The position numbers were made by a program, and so were the translations under genes. 64,000 bases of DNA from Phyllobacterium sp. T1293 (lineage in GTDB: Bacteria; Pseudomonadota; Alphaproteobacteria; Rhizobiales; Rhizobiaceae). Positions within the stretch are counted from its first letter, which is position 1. Each line of letters starts with the position of its first letter. Of the stretch, positions 36,322 to 45,289 are shown in pieces. The DNA lies in NCBI RefSeq assembly GCF_020731415.2, contig NZ_CP088274.1, forward strand, positions 304,501 to 368,500, read 5' to 3'. The notes below the pieces were generated by a model, which ran no database searches, had not been told where the DNA came from, and was given only the letters and a program-made list of their open reading frames with translations.

Positions 36322-37836
36322 TCAGCTCGCCAACGCATATTCCATGATCCGGCTGCGGCTAAGAACAAGCTCAACTTTCCCCCTCGTGAGACGATGGAGA
36401 CAGATGCGCTTGCGCCACGGCCCGTCATTGAGAGTAAAGAGGAAACGGTCATTGCCAAGTGCCATCAATGGCATCCGATGGCGTGTGGGACCGATACCCA
36501 TAGTTACCATTCCGTCTTTGATTTCGAACTGAGCACCATACTGACCGGCGACCCAATGACCATTGAGATCATCCGGAACAGTCGCCGGGTTCACTGGCAG
36601 GAAGCGACGCTGCACATAACCTGCCTCACCTTCAAGTGCCGAGCCTATCCAACGTAATCGCAAGGGAGACGACGCAGAACGTGACGAAAACCAGCCATCA
36701 CCGTCATCGTAAAGTGTTTCCTCGGCATCCAGATAGGTGGCAATTCCGTTCTTGAGTTCAATCCAATAGGGACCCGTTTCCGTTGCGTAAAGGCCATCGG
36801 GAAGCGTGCAGTTGGTTTCTGGCAATGGCAGCCCCGTCAAGGCGCTCATCGTATTGAGAGCAAGCTTGTAACTATTGGTATCATCACGATTGGAAACGAC
36901 AACAATTCCGGTTCCAGCTTCCGGATCAAGAAGAAAATAGGATTTGTAACCCGGATGTGAGCCACCATGCCCAACGAAATTGCGACCGGCTAAATCTGAC
37001 CAGCGTAGTCCCAGTCCGTAGCCAGATGGCCGACCATCGGCCATATAACGGGTGGCCGATAGTGCTGCGAGCAAGCCCGTGTCACGATCATTGTTGGCAA
37101 GCAGATGCTGGAGCCACACGGCCAGGTCATTGCCAGAACCTGCGAGACTGCCCGCCGCGGAGATATGCAAGCCTGCAGCACTCAGTTGCCAGTTTTCGTC
37201 ATCCTTGAAATAACCCGGCACAAGGCCTTTAACCGGGTCAATCCAGACCTCGGGCGCTTTCAGGAAAATACCAAGCGGTTGCGCGATCTCACTCTGTACG
37301 AAAGCATCGAAGGTTAATCCTTTGCGCTCAAGCGCTGCTTCAACAAGGCGATAGCCGGTATTGGAATAAGAAACATCGGTACCCGCATCGAAATTCAACC
37401 GGGTTAACGAGAAAAGAAAGTCCAGAAGTGGCCCCTTCTTCGTCTCCGTATAGACTGATAATCCCAAAAGCGTCAGACATTCGCGCACATCAGGCAGTCC
37501 GCCGCTCATGTCCAAGGCGCGGCCAACTGTAACGTCAGCAAGCGGGCTCTGAAGTTCCGGAAGATGAACACCGAGCCGGTCATTCAGCGAGATGAGATGA
37601 GCGTTACGAAGCACCATTGCGGCAAATACATGCTTGGTCAGGGACGCAAAACGGACCACACTATCGGCTGAAAATTCCTTGCACGTTGAGAGGCTTTCCA
37701 GCCCGCCACAATGAGTAAAACGAATGCCTTGCGTGTCAAAACCAATGATTGTTCCACCCGGCTCAGTATCAGGCCATTGGCTTGCAAAACTCTTGGCGCA
37801 CTCGGAGGCGGCCACCCAATTTGGAATAATAGGCAT
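36322..37836 (-). CDS. Serine hydrolase of the class C beta-lactamase/D-aminopeptidase group
   Basis: 504 residues. Penicillin-binding-protein fold with SxxK in VVRFASLTKHVFAAM, YxN in DVSYSNTGYRLVEAAL and HxG in NFVGHGGSHPGYKSYF. After about residue 340 there are two beta-barrel-like domains, as in the D-aminopeptidase DAP of Ochrobactrum anthropi, whose length (about 520) is similar. No signal peptide is evident, so probably cytosolic. Divergent from an M19 dipeptidase, suggesting joint use of D-amino-acid peptides from cell-wall turnover. Confidence 0.88.
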   Translation of the reverse strand: MPIIPNWVAASECAKSFASQWPDTEPGGTIIGFDTQGIRFTHCGGLESLSTCKEFSADSVVRFASLTKHVFAAMVLRNAHLISLNDRLGVHLPELQSPLADVTVGRALDMSGGLPDVRECLTLLGLSVYTETKKGPLLDFLFSLTRLNFDAGTDVSYSNTGYRLVEAALERKGLTFDAFVQSEIAQPLGIFLKAPEVWIDPVKGLVPGYFKDDENWQLSAAGLHISAAGSLAGSGNDLAVWLQHLLANNDRDTGLLAALSATRYMADGRPSGYGLGLRWSDLAGRNFVGHGGSHPGYKSYFLLDPEAGTGIVVVSNRDDTNSYKLALNTMSALTGLPLPETNCTLPDGLYATETGPYWIELKNGIATYLDAEETLYDDGDGWFSSRSASSPLRLRWIGSALEGEAGYVQRRFLPVNPATVPDDLNGHWVAGQYGAQFEIKDGMVTMGIGPTRHRMPLMALGNDRFLFTLNDGPWRKRICLHRLTRGKVELVLSRSRIMEYALAS

Positions 37837-38015
37837 CCCGCTTCGTTATCCGGAAGTCTATATTCAGGCAAGGGGTCGCGACATGTGATCTTTGCCCATA
37901 GGTGCGCAGCGAACAGAGAAAACACATTTGCCATTTGCGATCATTCGGTTCAAAGCTGGTGACATCATCGGGACTCACTCCCACCATTTTGAAATGCACC
38001 AAGGCTTCCTGACCT

Positions 38016-39056
38016 ATGACCATCGATCCAATCGTTCCTGTCTTCGACGGGCACAATGATGTCCTTCTTCGTCTCTTGCTGTCGAGCGAACCTTCTCCGG
38101 AAACGCGATTTATCGAGGGCGAAAAAGCCGGGCATATCGATCTGCCGAAAGCACGCAAGGGCGGATTGGCGGGCGGGCTATGCGCGATGTATGTTCCGAC
38201 CCCATCGCAGCAGAAAGATGCAAATGGCGATTACAAGACGCCTGAGATGGCAAGTGCGCTGACGACCACCTTGGCCATGGCCGCTCTTATCGCTCGCATC
38301 GAGCGGCAGGCGGAAGGCAGACTGCGTATCTGTCGCACAGCCGATGACATTCGCGAAGCCATGCAGCGCGGCGCTTTTGCCTCCGTGCTTCACATAGAGG
38401 GAGCCGAAGCGATAGGTCCGGATCTTGATGCGCTGTATGTCCTCCATCAGGCGGGTTTACGCACTCTCGGTCCCGTATGGAGTCGCCCGAACATATTTGC
38501 TTACGGCGTACCGTTCCGCTTTCCCAGTTCACCGGATATTGGACCGGGTCTCAGCGATCATGGAAAGAAATTGGTCCAGACCTGCAATGACCTGCGTATC
38601 ATGGTCGACCTGTCCCATATGAACGAACAAGGTTTCTGGGATATTGCCGCAGTATCCGATGCTCCACTTGTTGCATCTCACTCGAACGCTCACGCATTGA
38701 GCCCACATAGCCGTAATTTGACCGACCGCCAACTCGATGCAATCCGCGATACGGGCGGACTGGCCGGTCTGAATTTCGGCGTTTTGTTTTTGCGACAGGA
38801 TGGTACGAGAAACCCCGACACTGATCTGAGCGTGCTGGTAAAACATATCGACTATATCGTTAACCGCATCGGCATAGATCATATCGCCCTTGGTTCTGAT
38901 TTTGATGGAACAACAATCCCTGCAGCCATGCGCGATGCGGGTGATTTGCAGTTACTCGTTAGTGCATTGCGTCAATCCGGATATGATGATGAAGCATTGA
39001 GGAAAATCTGCCATGCGAACTGGATACGCGTCCTTGATCAAACGTGGAAAAATTAA
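38016..39056 (+). CDS. Membrane-dipeptidase family metalloenzyme (peptidase M19)
   Basis: 346 residues of the renal-dipeptidase family, a binuclear zinc TIM barrel. Seen: PVFDGHNDVLLRLL (HxD ligands), VLHIEGAEAIGPDLD (bridging Glu), IMVDLSHMNEQGFWDI (His), LVASHSNAHAL (His) and HIALGSDFDGTTIP (Asp). No signal peptide, so cytosolic. Members cleave dipeptides including those with a C-terminal D-residue. Divergent, with 179 bases between, from the D-aminopeptidase-like gene. Confidence 0.93.
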   Translation: MTIDPIVPVFDGHNDVLLRLLLSSEPSPETRFIEGEKAGHIDLPKARKGGLAGGLCAMYVPTPSQQKDANGDYKTPEMASALTTTLAMAALIARIERQAEGRLRICRTADDIREAMQRGAFASVLHIEGAEAIGPDLDALYVLHQAGLRTLGPVWSRPNIFAYGVPFRFPSSPDIGPGLSDHGKKLVQTCNDLRIMVDLSHMNEQGFWDIAAVSDAPLVASHSNAHALSPHSRNLTDRQLDAIRDTGGLAGLNFGVLFLRQDGTRNPDTDLSVLVKHIDYIVNRIGIDHIALGSDFDGTTIPAAMRDAGDLQLLVSALRQSGYDDEALRKICHANWIRVLDQTWKN

Positions 39057-39262
39057 TCCCAGTTGATCGCGAGCGCGTTTCCGGCCGTGGAATTGTTCTA
39101 ATTGTCTTGCATCACTGGCCGACACCGCGATCAGCCATTGCGCATCACTGTGTGTGGTCGCTTGCGTTTTAAATACGTATGACTAGAATCCTATCCTGCA
39201 GGATATGTTGGTTTGGGTGAATGCCGCCGACTGCGGTTAGCCGCCCTCTCCCGGAGAGTCAC

Positions 39263-40396
39263 GTGAACAGTGAGTTGATCGACGAGCCGTCGGCACCCGC
39301 GGACAAAGTCCCGCCGAAGTGGTACCGTCGTTGGTTGCTTTGGTTGCTCCTCATCGCTGCCGTCATTGTGCTGATCACGGGGTACGTTGTTTATGCCAAC
39401 CTGACAGGTAATCTCCGATATATTGAGGTCAGCCGCGAGGATCTGGGTGATGTCCGTCCCGCCAAAATACCGAATGCCGGGCTGAACATTCTTGTGGTCG
39501 GATTGGACCAGAGCACCAGCGAAAACTCCCAGCATATAGGCGATCGTACCGACACAATCATGCTCGCTCATCTGTCTCCTGAACGCAATAATGCGGTGGT
39601 GATCAGTTTTCCTCGTGACTCAATGGTTCAGCTTCCCGCTTGCCGTGTGCGGGAGGAGTTTCCGGGACAGAAAAGGCATCTCGGAATTATCAATTCGTCA
39701 TTTAGTTTCGGCGGCATCGGCTGCACCTGGAAAACCATCGAAACGCTTACCGGCATTCGGATCGACCACTTCATCATGGTTGATTTCGCCGGTTTCAAAA
39801 ACATGGTGGACGCGATCGGTGGGGTAGATCTCTGTATCCCGGAACCGATTCATGACGAATATGTTCCGCTCACCTTGCCTGCTGGCTGGCAAACACTACT
39901 GGGCGAACAGGCACTTGCATATGTCAGGGCGCGTCACAGCATTGGCGACGGGTCTGATATCGGGCGCATCCAGCGCCAGCAGGATTTCGTTGCTGCCATT
40001 GCGAAAAAGTCGATGAGCAGGAAGATACTGGCCAATCCGATCCTGCTCTTCAGCTTCCTCGACGCCGTAACCAAATCCGTTATCACCGACCCCGGCCTTA
40101 CCATAGGTGTCATGCGGCATCTCGCACTCACCGCCTTGTCAATGGATACGATCCACTTTGTTATCACGCCCTGGCGCTATTCCACTGCCTACCCTGGCCG
40201 GGTCGAGTGGCGTGAAAGACCAGCCAGGAAGCTGTTTCAGTTGATCTCTGCCGATCAGCCTGTCTCCGACGCTTTGAGCACGAGCAGTCAAACCGCTGAG
40301 CCACTACGCAGCAGGACGGACGCCGAACCGGTCGTCGATAATGATGAGCCGGTCACTACACCCACCGCACCTTGTTCACCTGCACAGGCAAATTAA
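39263..40396 (+). CDS. LytR-CpsA-Psr (LCP) family protein, actinobacterial in character
   Basis: 377 residues from GTG. Cytoplasmic start, one membrane anchor (WLLWLLLIAAVIVLITGYVVY, about 22-42), then an LCP domain facing the periplasm: LNILVVGLD, GDRTDTIMLAHLSPERNNAVVISFPRDSMVQLPAC, TLTGIRIDHFIMVDFAGFKNMVDAIGGVDLC, QALAYVRARHSIGDGSDIGRIQRQQDFV. Conserved Arg and Asp residues for polyprenyl-phosphate binding are present. LCP enzymes attach wall polymers to peptidoglycan in Gram-positives, so presence here is odd; the cysteine positions and RxRxxxGDGSDxxRIxRQQ are those of actinobacterial members. GGAG lies before the GTG; ATG 39221 is an alternative. Confidence 0.88.
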   Translation: MNSELIDEPSAPADKVPPKWYRRWLLWLLLIAAVIVLITGYVVYANLTGNLRYIEVSREDLGDVRPAKIPNAGLNILVVGLDQSTSENSQHIGDRTDTIMLAHLSPERNNAVVISFPRDSMVQLPACRVREEFPGQKRHLGIINSSFSFGGIGCTWKTIETLTGIRIDHFIMVDFAGFKNMVDAIGGVDLCIPEPIHDEYVPLTLPAGWQTLLGEQALAYVRARHSIGDGSDIGRIQRQQDFVAAIAKKSMSRKILANPILLFSFLDAVTKSVITDPGLTIGVMRHLALTALSMDTIHFVITPWRYSTAYPGRVEWRERPARKLFQLISADQPVSDALSTSSQTAEPLRSRTDAEPVVDNDEPVTTPTAPCSPAQAN

Positions 40397-40437
40397 ATCC
40401 CTGTATCACGCCCGCCCGATGCCAGTGCTATCCGAAC

Positions 40438-41069
40438 TTATTTGGGTCGGCGGATAGCGCGTACCTTGCCACTGTTTCCGCCTCCGCAAAAGAACCTATC
40501 CGCGCCATCGGACTCAAGCCCCGATACACCGGTTCCGGCGGGCATATCCAGCCTCTCCAGTACCTCTCCCGTATCAGGATCGATGCGCCTGACGTCGCTA
40601 TCATCACCTTCCCACGTCCCATGCCAGAGTTGGCCATCAACCCAGCTTACGCCCGTGACGACACGCTTGGACTCGATAGAGCGCAGAATGGTCCCGGTCT
40701 GCGGATCGATCTGGTGAATCTTCCGGCCCCGATACTCTCCTACCCAGAGTGTACCCTCGGCCCAGGCAAGTCCGGAATCACCACCATTGCCCGGTGCCGG
40801 AATTGTGTTGAGGACGAGGCCCGTCTTGGGATCAATTTTCTGGATGCGGTCTTCAGCGATCTGATAGAGATACTGACCGTCAAAGGCCGTCCCGGCATGA
40901 GCGGCGACATCAATCGACTGAACCGTGCTGCCACTCGCCGGATCAAAGGCGCTGAGCTTGTCGCCTGATGCAAACCAGACGTTTTGGCCGTCAAACGTGA
41001 CCCCATGGACGTGGTCAGTTCCCGGAAAGGTCCGTATTCATCAAGTATTTCAGCAGTAGAGCGTTTCAT
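40438..41069 (-). pseudogene. Beta-propeller protein (glutamine cyclotransferase-like), frameshifted
   Basis: The start MKRSTAEILDEYGPF at 41069 is in one frame; the body, HVHGVTFDGQNVWFASGDKLSAFDP and on through QIDPQTGTILRSIESKR and RRIDPDTGEVLERLDMP to TAA at 40438, is in another. One missing base near 41024 (CCGGG where CCCGGG would restore the frame to GPFPGTDHVHG) explains it. Intact it would be about 210 residues with repeated xxDPxTG blades. Either a real loss of function or a homopolymer-type sequencing error. It lies 33 bases downstream of the TPR regulator gene in the same operon. Confidence 0.75.
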
Positions 41070-41102
41070 GATCGTCTCCTCAATGTGTCCAATACCTCCA
41101 TA

Positions 41103-42323
41103 CTAGTCGCTCGGCAGCGGCCCAGGGAGTAACAAGATCGTCGGGAAACCCAGAACCGGCGGCGTCATCCACCGAAGCGCTCGCCCGCGACCAAACGACT
41201 GCACCCTGCCCGTTGTTGCAAGTTGCTCGAGCGCCCGCTGTACGGTACGGGGGCTTGCGCCAAGCGCAATCGCCAGAGCAGAGCTTGACCATGCCTCGCC
41301 ATCGGCAAGGAGGGCGAGCACATCGCCATGCTGCCCTTCAATAAGCGGGGCGAGCACGACGACATCGCTTGCACCGCGTGGCTCCAGGGCAAATCCGCGC
41401 GGTGTCGCCTTAACATCTGCAAGCGCTCCAAGCTCGGCGCGCAGCCGCCCGATCTCTACCCGCAACCGCGCGCGATGCGATTCGTCAGCATGTTTGCCGC
41501 CGAAGGCGCGCGCGATCAGCGTGCTTCTCGTCACATCTCCCGGCCATGCTTCAGCCAATGCGCGAACCAGTGCGAACAAAACCGGTCGCGTCGCCAAAGA
41601 AATTGTTTTGCCCGGTTCGCGCGCAATATAACGGCATGCGTCTACAACGAATGCCGGTGACACCAGCAGCGCTTCTACATCTTCCAGTAAGAGAGGCCGC
41701 TCCTCGCCACGCGCGATCAACCGTGCTGTGGGTGCATCGAGAACGAGACGCGCATTTTCGACCTCCGCTGTCAGCGCAGGGATATCAGCCTGGTGAGCCG
41801 CCTGTTCCGCCTGTGCAAACGCAGTGCGGGCCGTTTTCATATCAAGGCGCCGGATAGCGATGCCTGCAACCACCAGTGCGTGGGCGGCCCTTGAAGCGAA
41901 TGGGAGCAGAGTTGCGTCAAGCACAGCGAGCGAACGCTCAGCGTCATCAAGACGTCCGATCAGCAGCAGACGCCGAACTTCGAGATGCCGTGCATGTGCG
42001 GCATTAACGTGGTCACCGTGTGCTTCCAGCGTGTGTCGCGCAGTATCGAGCGACTTGGCGGGCCAAGATAGGTCGCGCGAGACAAGCGCGATCTCTGCTT
42101 CGGCGACGACACACCGCGCCCGTGCCACAGCCTCTCGCGGGCCAAACGCTCGTGCAGCACCTTTCAAAAGGGCTTTTGCCCGAACGAAATCGCCAAGCTG
42201 CGCCATGATGATGCCTCTGAGAGCCAGCGCTGGCGGATCTTCCCGCAGGGCGACCCGCTTCAGCGCACCCAGTAAATCACCTGCCGCAAGTGCACGAGCC
42301 GCAGCCGTAATCAGCGAGTCCAT
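41103..42323 (-). CDS. TPR-like regulator with two winged-helix DNA-binding domains
   Basis: 406 residues from MDSLITAAARALAAGDLLGALK. Residues 1-220 are alanine-rich paired helices in TPR style. About 255-320 read RSTLIARAFGGKHADESHRARLRVEIGRLRAELG, an OmpR/BTAD-type winged helix. The last 80 residues contain a second helix-turn-helix (SSSALAIALGASPRTVQRALEQLATTGRVQSFGRGRALRW). Effector and targets unknown. It precedes the frameshifted propeller gene in the same operon and is divergent from a small membrane protein gene. Confidence 0.8.
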   Translation of the reverse strand: MDSLITAAARALAAGDLLGALKRVALREDPPALALRGIIMAQLGDFVRAKALLKGAARAFGPREAVARARCVVAEAEIALVSRDLSWPAKSLDTARHTLEAHGDHVNAAHARHLEVRRLLLIGRLDDAERSLAVLDATLLPFASRAAHALVVAGIAIRRLDMKTARTAFAQAEQAAHQADIPALTAEVENARLVLDAPTARLIARGEERPLLLEDVEALLVSPAFVVDACRYIAREPGKTISLATRPVLFALVRALAEAWPGDVTRSTLIARAFGGKHADESHRARLRVEIGRLRAELGALADVKATPRGFALEPRGASDVVVLAPLIEGQHGDVLALLADGEAWSSSALAIALGASPRTVQRALEQLATTGRVQSFGRGRALRWMTPPVLGFPTILLLPGPLPSD

Positions 42324-42444
42324 GGCAATCCCGTCACACTTGTAACTCCCATGATTTCGGCATCCGGCCCTAATCTGTTCAGGACCAGCACGCAACACGT
42401 CGCACCAGCAATGGTAGACGACAGATATCCGAAGGAGAAGAACG

Positions 42445-42714
42445 ATGACAGCACATGTGACCGGAACACGCGAAGACGATCACGATACCGCCCGAAGCGC
42501 CTCGGATTGGCTGTGTCTGGCAGCAGGGCCAACATTCCTGATTATGGCACTGTTCACAACTTTCGCCGGCAATGCAAACATGATCTGCTCCACTGCGGAC
42601 CAAGCTTTGCCGATTGGCGGAATGACCATGATGTATCTGCTGATGAGCGCCTTCCATTCGGCGCCCTGGATCAGGTTGATTGTCCATCACAGAAGCGGGA
42701 GCGCCCGCTCGTGA
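42445..42714 (+). CDS. Small membrane protein, hypothetical
   Basis: 89 residues. A polar, charged N-terminus (MTAHVTGTREDDHDTARSASDW), then two hydrophobic segments (LCLAAGPTFLIMALFTTFAG and MTMMYLLMSAFHSAPWIRLIV). GAAGGAG precedes the ATG at good spacing. Divergent from the TPR regulator, which may control it. No family recognised. Confidence 0.7.
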   Translation: MTAHVTGTREDDHDTARSASDWLCLAAGPTFLIMALFTTFAGNANMICSTADQALPIGGMTMMYLLMSAFHSAPWIRLIVHHRSGSARS

Positions 42715-42796
42715 TCACGACAACCTTGTTCAGGGAGTACGGCAGACTTGTTGCCTTGCAAAAAGCCTGCCGCTGAATTTGTCGTAACGCTAATGC

Positions 42797-43078
42797 CTAC
42801 CATCGGCTTCCCCGCGAATTAACCGTTTCGGGCCATTGCGGCTTAAAGAATTTTCGAACCCCAGTCTGCGAATTGGTCATTTCAATCGTACCGTTCTCAA
42901 GAACCCGGTACGATATATATGGGTTGCTCCGTGAGCGTGCTTGGTCACCCGGCTTCGCTTCAACACTCAAAATCCGCTCAATTGTTTTTGGTACGCTGAT
43001 TGTGAGGTCAGTTGCAGCTAAAGCTGGGGTTGTGATGCATCCAAACGCGAACAGGATGCCCAGAAACTGTATTCTCAT
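42797..43078 (-). CDS. Small periplasmic hypothetical protein
   Basis: 93 residues with a clear Sec signal peptide (MRIQFLGILFAFGCITTPALA, cut before ATDLT). The mature part of about 70 residues is polar and has no recognised domain. GGAAGAAAG lies upstream. It stands alone between a small membrane protein gene and ohr, on the same strand as ohr but with its own start after 94 bases. Confidence 0.65.
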   Translation of the reverse strand: MRIQFLGILFAFGCITTPALAATDLTISVPKTIERILSVEAKPGDQARSRSNPYISYRVLENGTIEMTNSQTGVRKFFKPQWPETVNSRGSRW

Positions 43079-43172
43079 GATACTTTCTTCCGAATAATTG
43101 GCGTTGGGCGCAGAGCCTGCCAGTGGCTGGTTGCCTGGATCTCAGGCAAGCCAGCGCAGGAAACCGCATTGC

Positions 43173-43589
43173 TCAAATCAGATTGATCGTGACGTCGATA
43201 TTGCCGCGTGTGGCTTTGGAATAAGGACAGGTCTGATGAGCGGCATCCGTAAGCGCCTGAGCGACGTCACGTTCGAGACCGGGTAGACTGACGTTAAGAC
43301 GGGCCTGAAGAAAGTACGCACCATCAACCAGACACAAATCCACCTCAGCATCGATTGCTGCATCGGCAGGAATCGTCACGCGCATCTTGCGGGCCGCAAG
43401 TCCCATCGCGCCAATGAAACAGGCCGACCAGCCAGCCGCGAACAGCTGCTCGGGATTGGTGCCAGTACCCGTTGAGCCGGGAGACGAGAGCTTGATGTCC
43501 AAACGATCGTCGGCGCTACGCGATGTGCCATCACGGCCGCCTGAAGTGCGTGTCTTACCGGTGTAGAGTACGTTCTGAGATTGAGTCAT
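43173..43589 (-). CDS. ohr: Organic hydroperoxide resistance protein (Ohr, OsmC superfamily)
   Basis: 138 residues, the normal length. Reduces organic and fatty-acid hydroperoxides with a Cys pair: LFAAGWSACFIGAMGLAARK (peroxidatic Cys) and HQTCPYSKATRGNIDVTINL (resolving Cys), with the N-terminal VLYTGKTRTSGGRDG and Arg in the motif. The ATG at 43589 has AAAGGAAA upstream. The OhrR repressor gene is 391 bases upstream on the other strand. Its promoter carries the module shared with msrA and the epoxide hydrolase gene. Confidence 0.96.
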   Translation of the reverse strand: MTQSQNVLYTGKTRTSGGRDGTSRSADDRLDIKLSSPGSTGTGTNPEQLFAAGWSACFIGAMGLAARKMRVTIPADAAIDAEVDLCLVDGAYFLQARLNVSLPGLERDVAQALTDAAHQTCPYSKATRGNIDVTINLI

Positions 43590-43667
43590 GATGTGGTTTC
43601 CTTTGCAGTGAACAACAATTGAGGGGTAACGGCCAAAGCAGCCATTGGCCGCATAAAGCGGTAACGA

Positions 43668-43746
43668 CGTATCCCTCATGTGTCGGGATCGAGCGAAGAT
43701 GTAACGCAGTGTGGCGGGAAACCGGCTTGATACATTGCTGTACAAA
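43668..43746 (-). promoter_or_regulatory. Shared stress-promoter module, copy 1 (ohr)
   Basis: In transcription order: TTTGTA (43746), AATGTA starting 10 bases later (direct repeat), GTTACA 41 bases after the first element, ACACAT 22 bases after that, GATACG 10 bases further. GTTACA and the region around ACACAT have -35/-10 spacing (16 bases). The module ends 79 bases before the ATG. Confidence 0.7.
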
Positions 43747-43886
43747 TGAGCTTAGTTCAGACGCAATTGATGCACGTAGGCATAACCAAATGGATCACGG
43801 GTGCATTAATTCTGGTGGTGGAGCGGATCAATGTCAGCGGCATATGCCGATATCAGCCTGGGTGACATGCCTTCGATTGATTATTA

Positions 43887-43903
43887 TAATAACTAATATT
43901 ATG
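43887..43903. promoter_or_regulatory. AT-rich inverted repeat in the ohr-ohrR intergenic region
   Basis: ATAATA-N5-TATTAT, containing AATAACTA as in the palindrome at 34699. Candidate binding site of OhrR, whose known operators are AT-rich palindromes. Confidence 0.45.
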
Positions 43904-43933
43904 ATAGGCGTGCTAGGCGCCTATAGGCCTTAC

Positions 43934-43951
43934 GAATGATGATAATCATTC
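43934..43951. promoter_or_regulatory. Inverted repeat 30 bases upstream of ohrR
   Basis: GAATGAT-N4-ATCATTC, perfect 7-base arms, just upstream of the ohrR start. Position suits autorepression by OhrR; it also resembles a Fur-type box. Confidence 0.4.
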
Positions 43952-43980
43952 ACATCACAATTTTCATTTCCGGAGCCTGA

Positions 43981-44448
43981 ATGACTCAAAAAACACCCAT
44001 CCGCAGCAAGACGGCAAAACTGGCTGACTTCATGTGCTTTTCGATCTACTCCGCTAATCTCGCCTATTCCCGGGTCTACAAGCCCGTCCTTGACGAGCTT
44101 GGTCTCACCTACCCGCAATACATAACGATCATCAGCTTATGGGAAGAGGATCAGCAAACGGTCAAGGGATTGAGCGAAAAGCTGTTTCTCGAATCGAGTA
44201 CCATGACTCCCATGCTGAAACGGCTGGAAGCCATGGGATACCTCACCCGCACCCGGGACAGCGAAGATGAACGCAACGTGCGTATTTCATTGACGGATGC
44301 GGGGCGCGGCCTGCGTGAAAAAGGCTTTGGCTTTGGTGAGATTACAGTCAAGGCCTCGGGCCTTACGCCCGAGGAATTTCCTGTCTTGCAAAAGGCCATC
44401 GCCAAGCTCCGGGACAATCTTGTGAAGGCCAGCAAAGGCCAGCTCTAA
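43981..44448 (+). CDS. ohrR: MarR family peroxide-sensing repressor OhrR
   Basis: 155 residues. The reactive N-terminal cysteine lies in KLADFMCFSIYSANLAYSRVYKPVLDELGLTYPQYITIISLWEED, the exact OhrR context with the tyrosines that hydrogen-bond to it. Wing and recognition helix: LSEKLFLESSTMTPMLKRLEAMGYLTRTRDSEDERNVRISLTDAG. Oxidation of the Cys by organic peroxides releases DNA. Divergent from ohr, which it should repress. GGAG lies upstream of the ATG. Confidence 0.94.
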   Translation: MTQKTPIRSKTAKLADFMCFSIYSANLAYSRVYKPVLDELGLTYPQYITIISLWEEDQQTVKGLSEKLFLESSTMTPMLKRLEAMGYLTRTRDSEDERNVRISLTDAGRGLREKGFGFGEITVKASGLTPEEFPVLQKAIAKLRDNLVKASKGQL

Positions 44449-44455
44449 GTTTGGA

Positions 44456-45196
44456 TCAACCTTGGTTGCCTGAAACCAAAACAGCTTCCGCACGGTAGTA
44501 GTCCGGGAAGAAGCCTTTCAGGTTTTCTACCTTCGGTTGCTCGTGAAAAGCGATATATGGATTCTCCGGATTTTTGGTCATGAAGTCCTGATGATAGGCC
44601 TCCGCTTTGTAGAAGGTTTTGCCGGGTTCGACAGTGGTTGCGATCTTTTTCTTGAAGACACCCGCTGTCCTAAGCTGTTCAACATAGTCTGAAGCAACCT
44701 TGGCTTGCTCATCATTCTCCGGAAAGATTGCAGAGCGATATTGTGTCCCTCTGTCCGGTCCCTGACGATTGAGCTGTGTCGGATCATGGGCGACAGAAAA
44801 GTAGATCTGGAGAAGTTTGGCGTAGCTGATTTTTCTCGGATTGAAGACGATTTGCACGGCTTCAGCATGACCCGTCCTGCTGGTTTCTACCAATTCGTAA
44901 GTTGCGGTTTCAGGGCCGCCGCCAGCATAACCCGAGGTCGCACTGACGACACCTTCGACGTGCTGAAATACACCCTGAACACCCCAGAAGCAGCCGCCCG
45001 CAAAAACCGCCGTTTGTATTCCGCTTGTATCAGCGACATCATGAAGTGCAGTCGGCACAAGCCTTGGCTCTTCCGCCGCGGATGGTGCATAGCCAAGCAG
45101 TAGCACGCCCAGCAAACCCAGTAGTCCGGCCACCGCCAGAAGCGGGCGCAGACTTAAGATTGGCCTTCGTGTTTTCAATCCTATTGTGTTTTGCAT
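44456..45196 (-). CDS. msrA: Exported peptide-methionine (S)-S-oxide reductase MsrA
   Basis: 246 residues: an N-terminal signal anchor (ILSLRPLLAVAGLLGLLGVLLLGYA) then the MsrA domain with catalytic TAVFAGGCFWGVQGVFQHVEGVVSATSGYAGG, the TYELVETSRTGHAEAV segment and QYRSAIFPENDEQ. Repairs methionine sulfoxide, here outside the cytoplasm because of the anchor; cytosolic MsrA lacks it. A second conserved Cys at the C-terminus is not obvious. GAGGA precedes ATG 45196. Convergent with ohrR (7 bases apart). The promoter has the shared stress module. Confidence 0.95.
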   Translation of the reverse strand: MQNTIGLKTRRPILSLRPLLAVAGLLGLLGVLLLGYAPSAAEEPRLVPTALHDVADTSGIQTAVFAGGCFWGVQGVFQHVEGVVSATSGYAGGGPETATYELVETSRTGHAEAVQIVFNPRKISYAKLLQIYFSVAHDPTQLNRQGPDRGTQYRSAIFPENDEQAKVASDYVEQLRTAGVFKKKIATTVEPGKTFYKAEAYHQDFMTKNPENPYIAFHEQPKVENLKGFFPDYYRAEAVLVSGNQG

Positions 45197-45289
45197 GATG
45201 GTGTCCTCACCTTGCTCGCATCTGATAAAGCTGTGTCTGCGTGACGGTTCCATTCCCGGCGGTATCGGTATCCGATCAAACCGTGCAGA

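Noticed and set aside
40372..40968. 198-codon plus-strand frame
   Set aside because: It is antisense to the frameshifted beta-propeller gene, whose repeats are clear on the minus strand.
43934..43951. Fur box upstream of ohrR
   Set aside because: The repeat resembles a Fur/Mur site but no iron gene is near; an OhrR autoregulation site fits the context better. Kept only as an inverted repeat.
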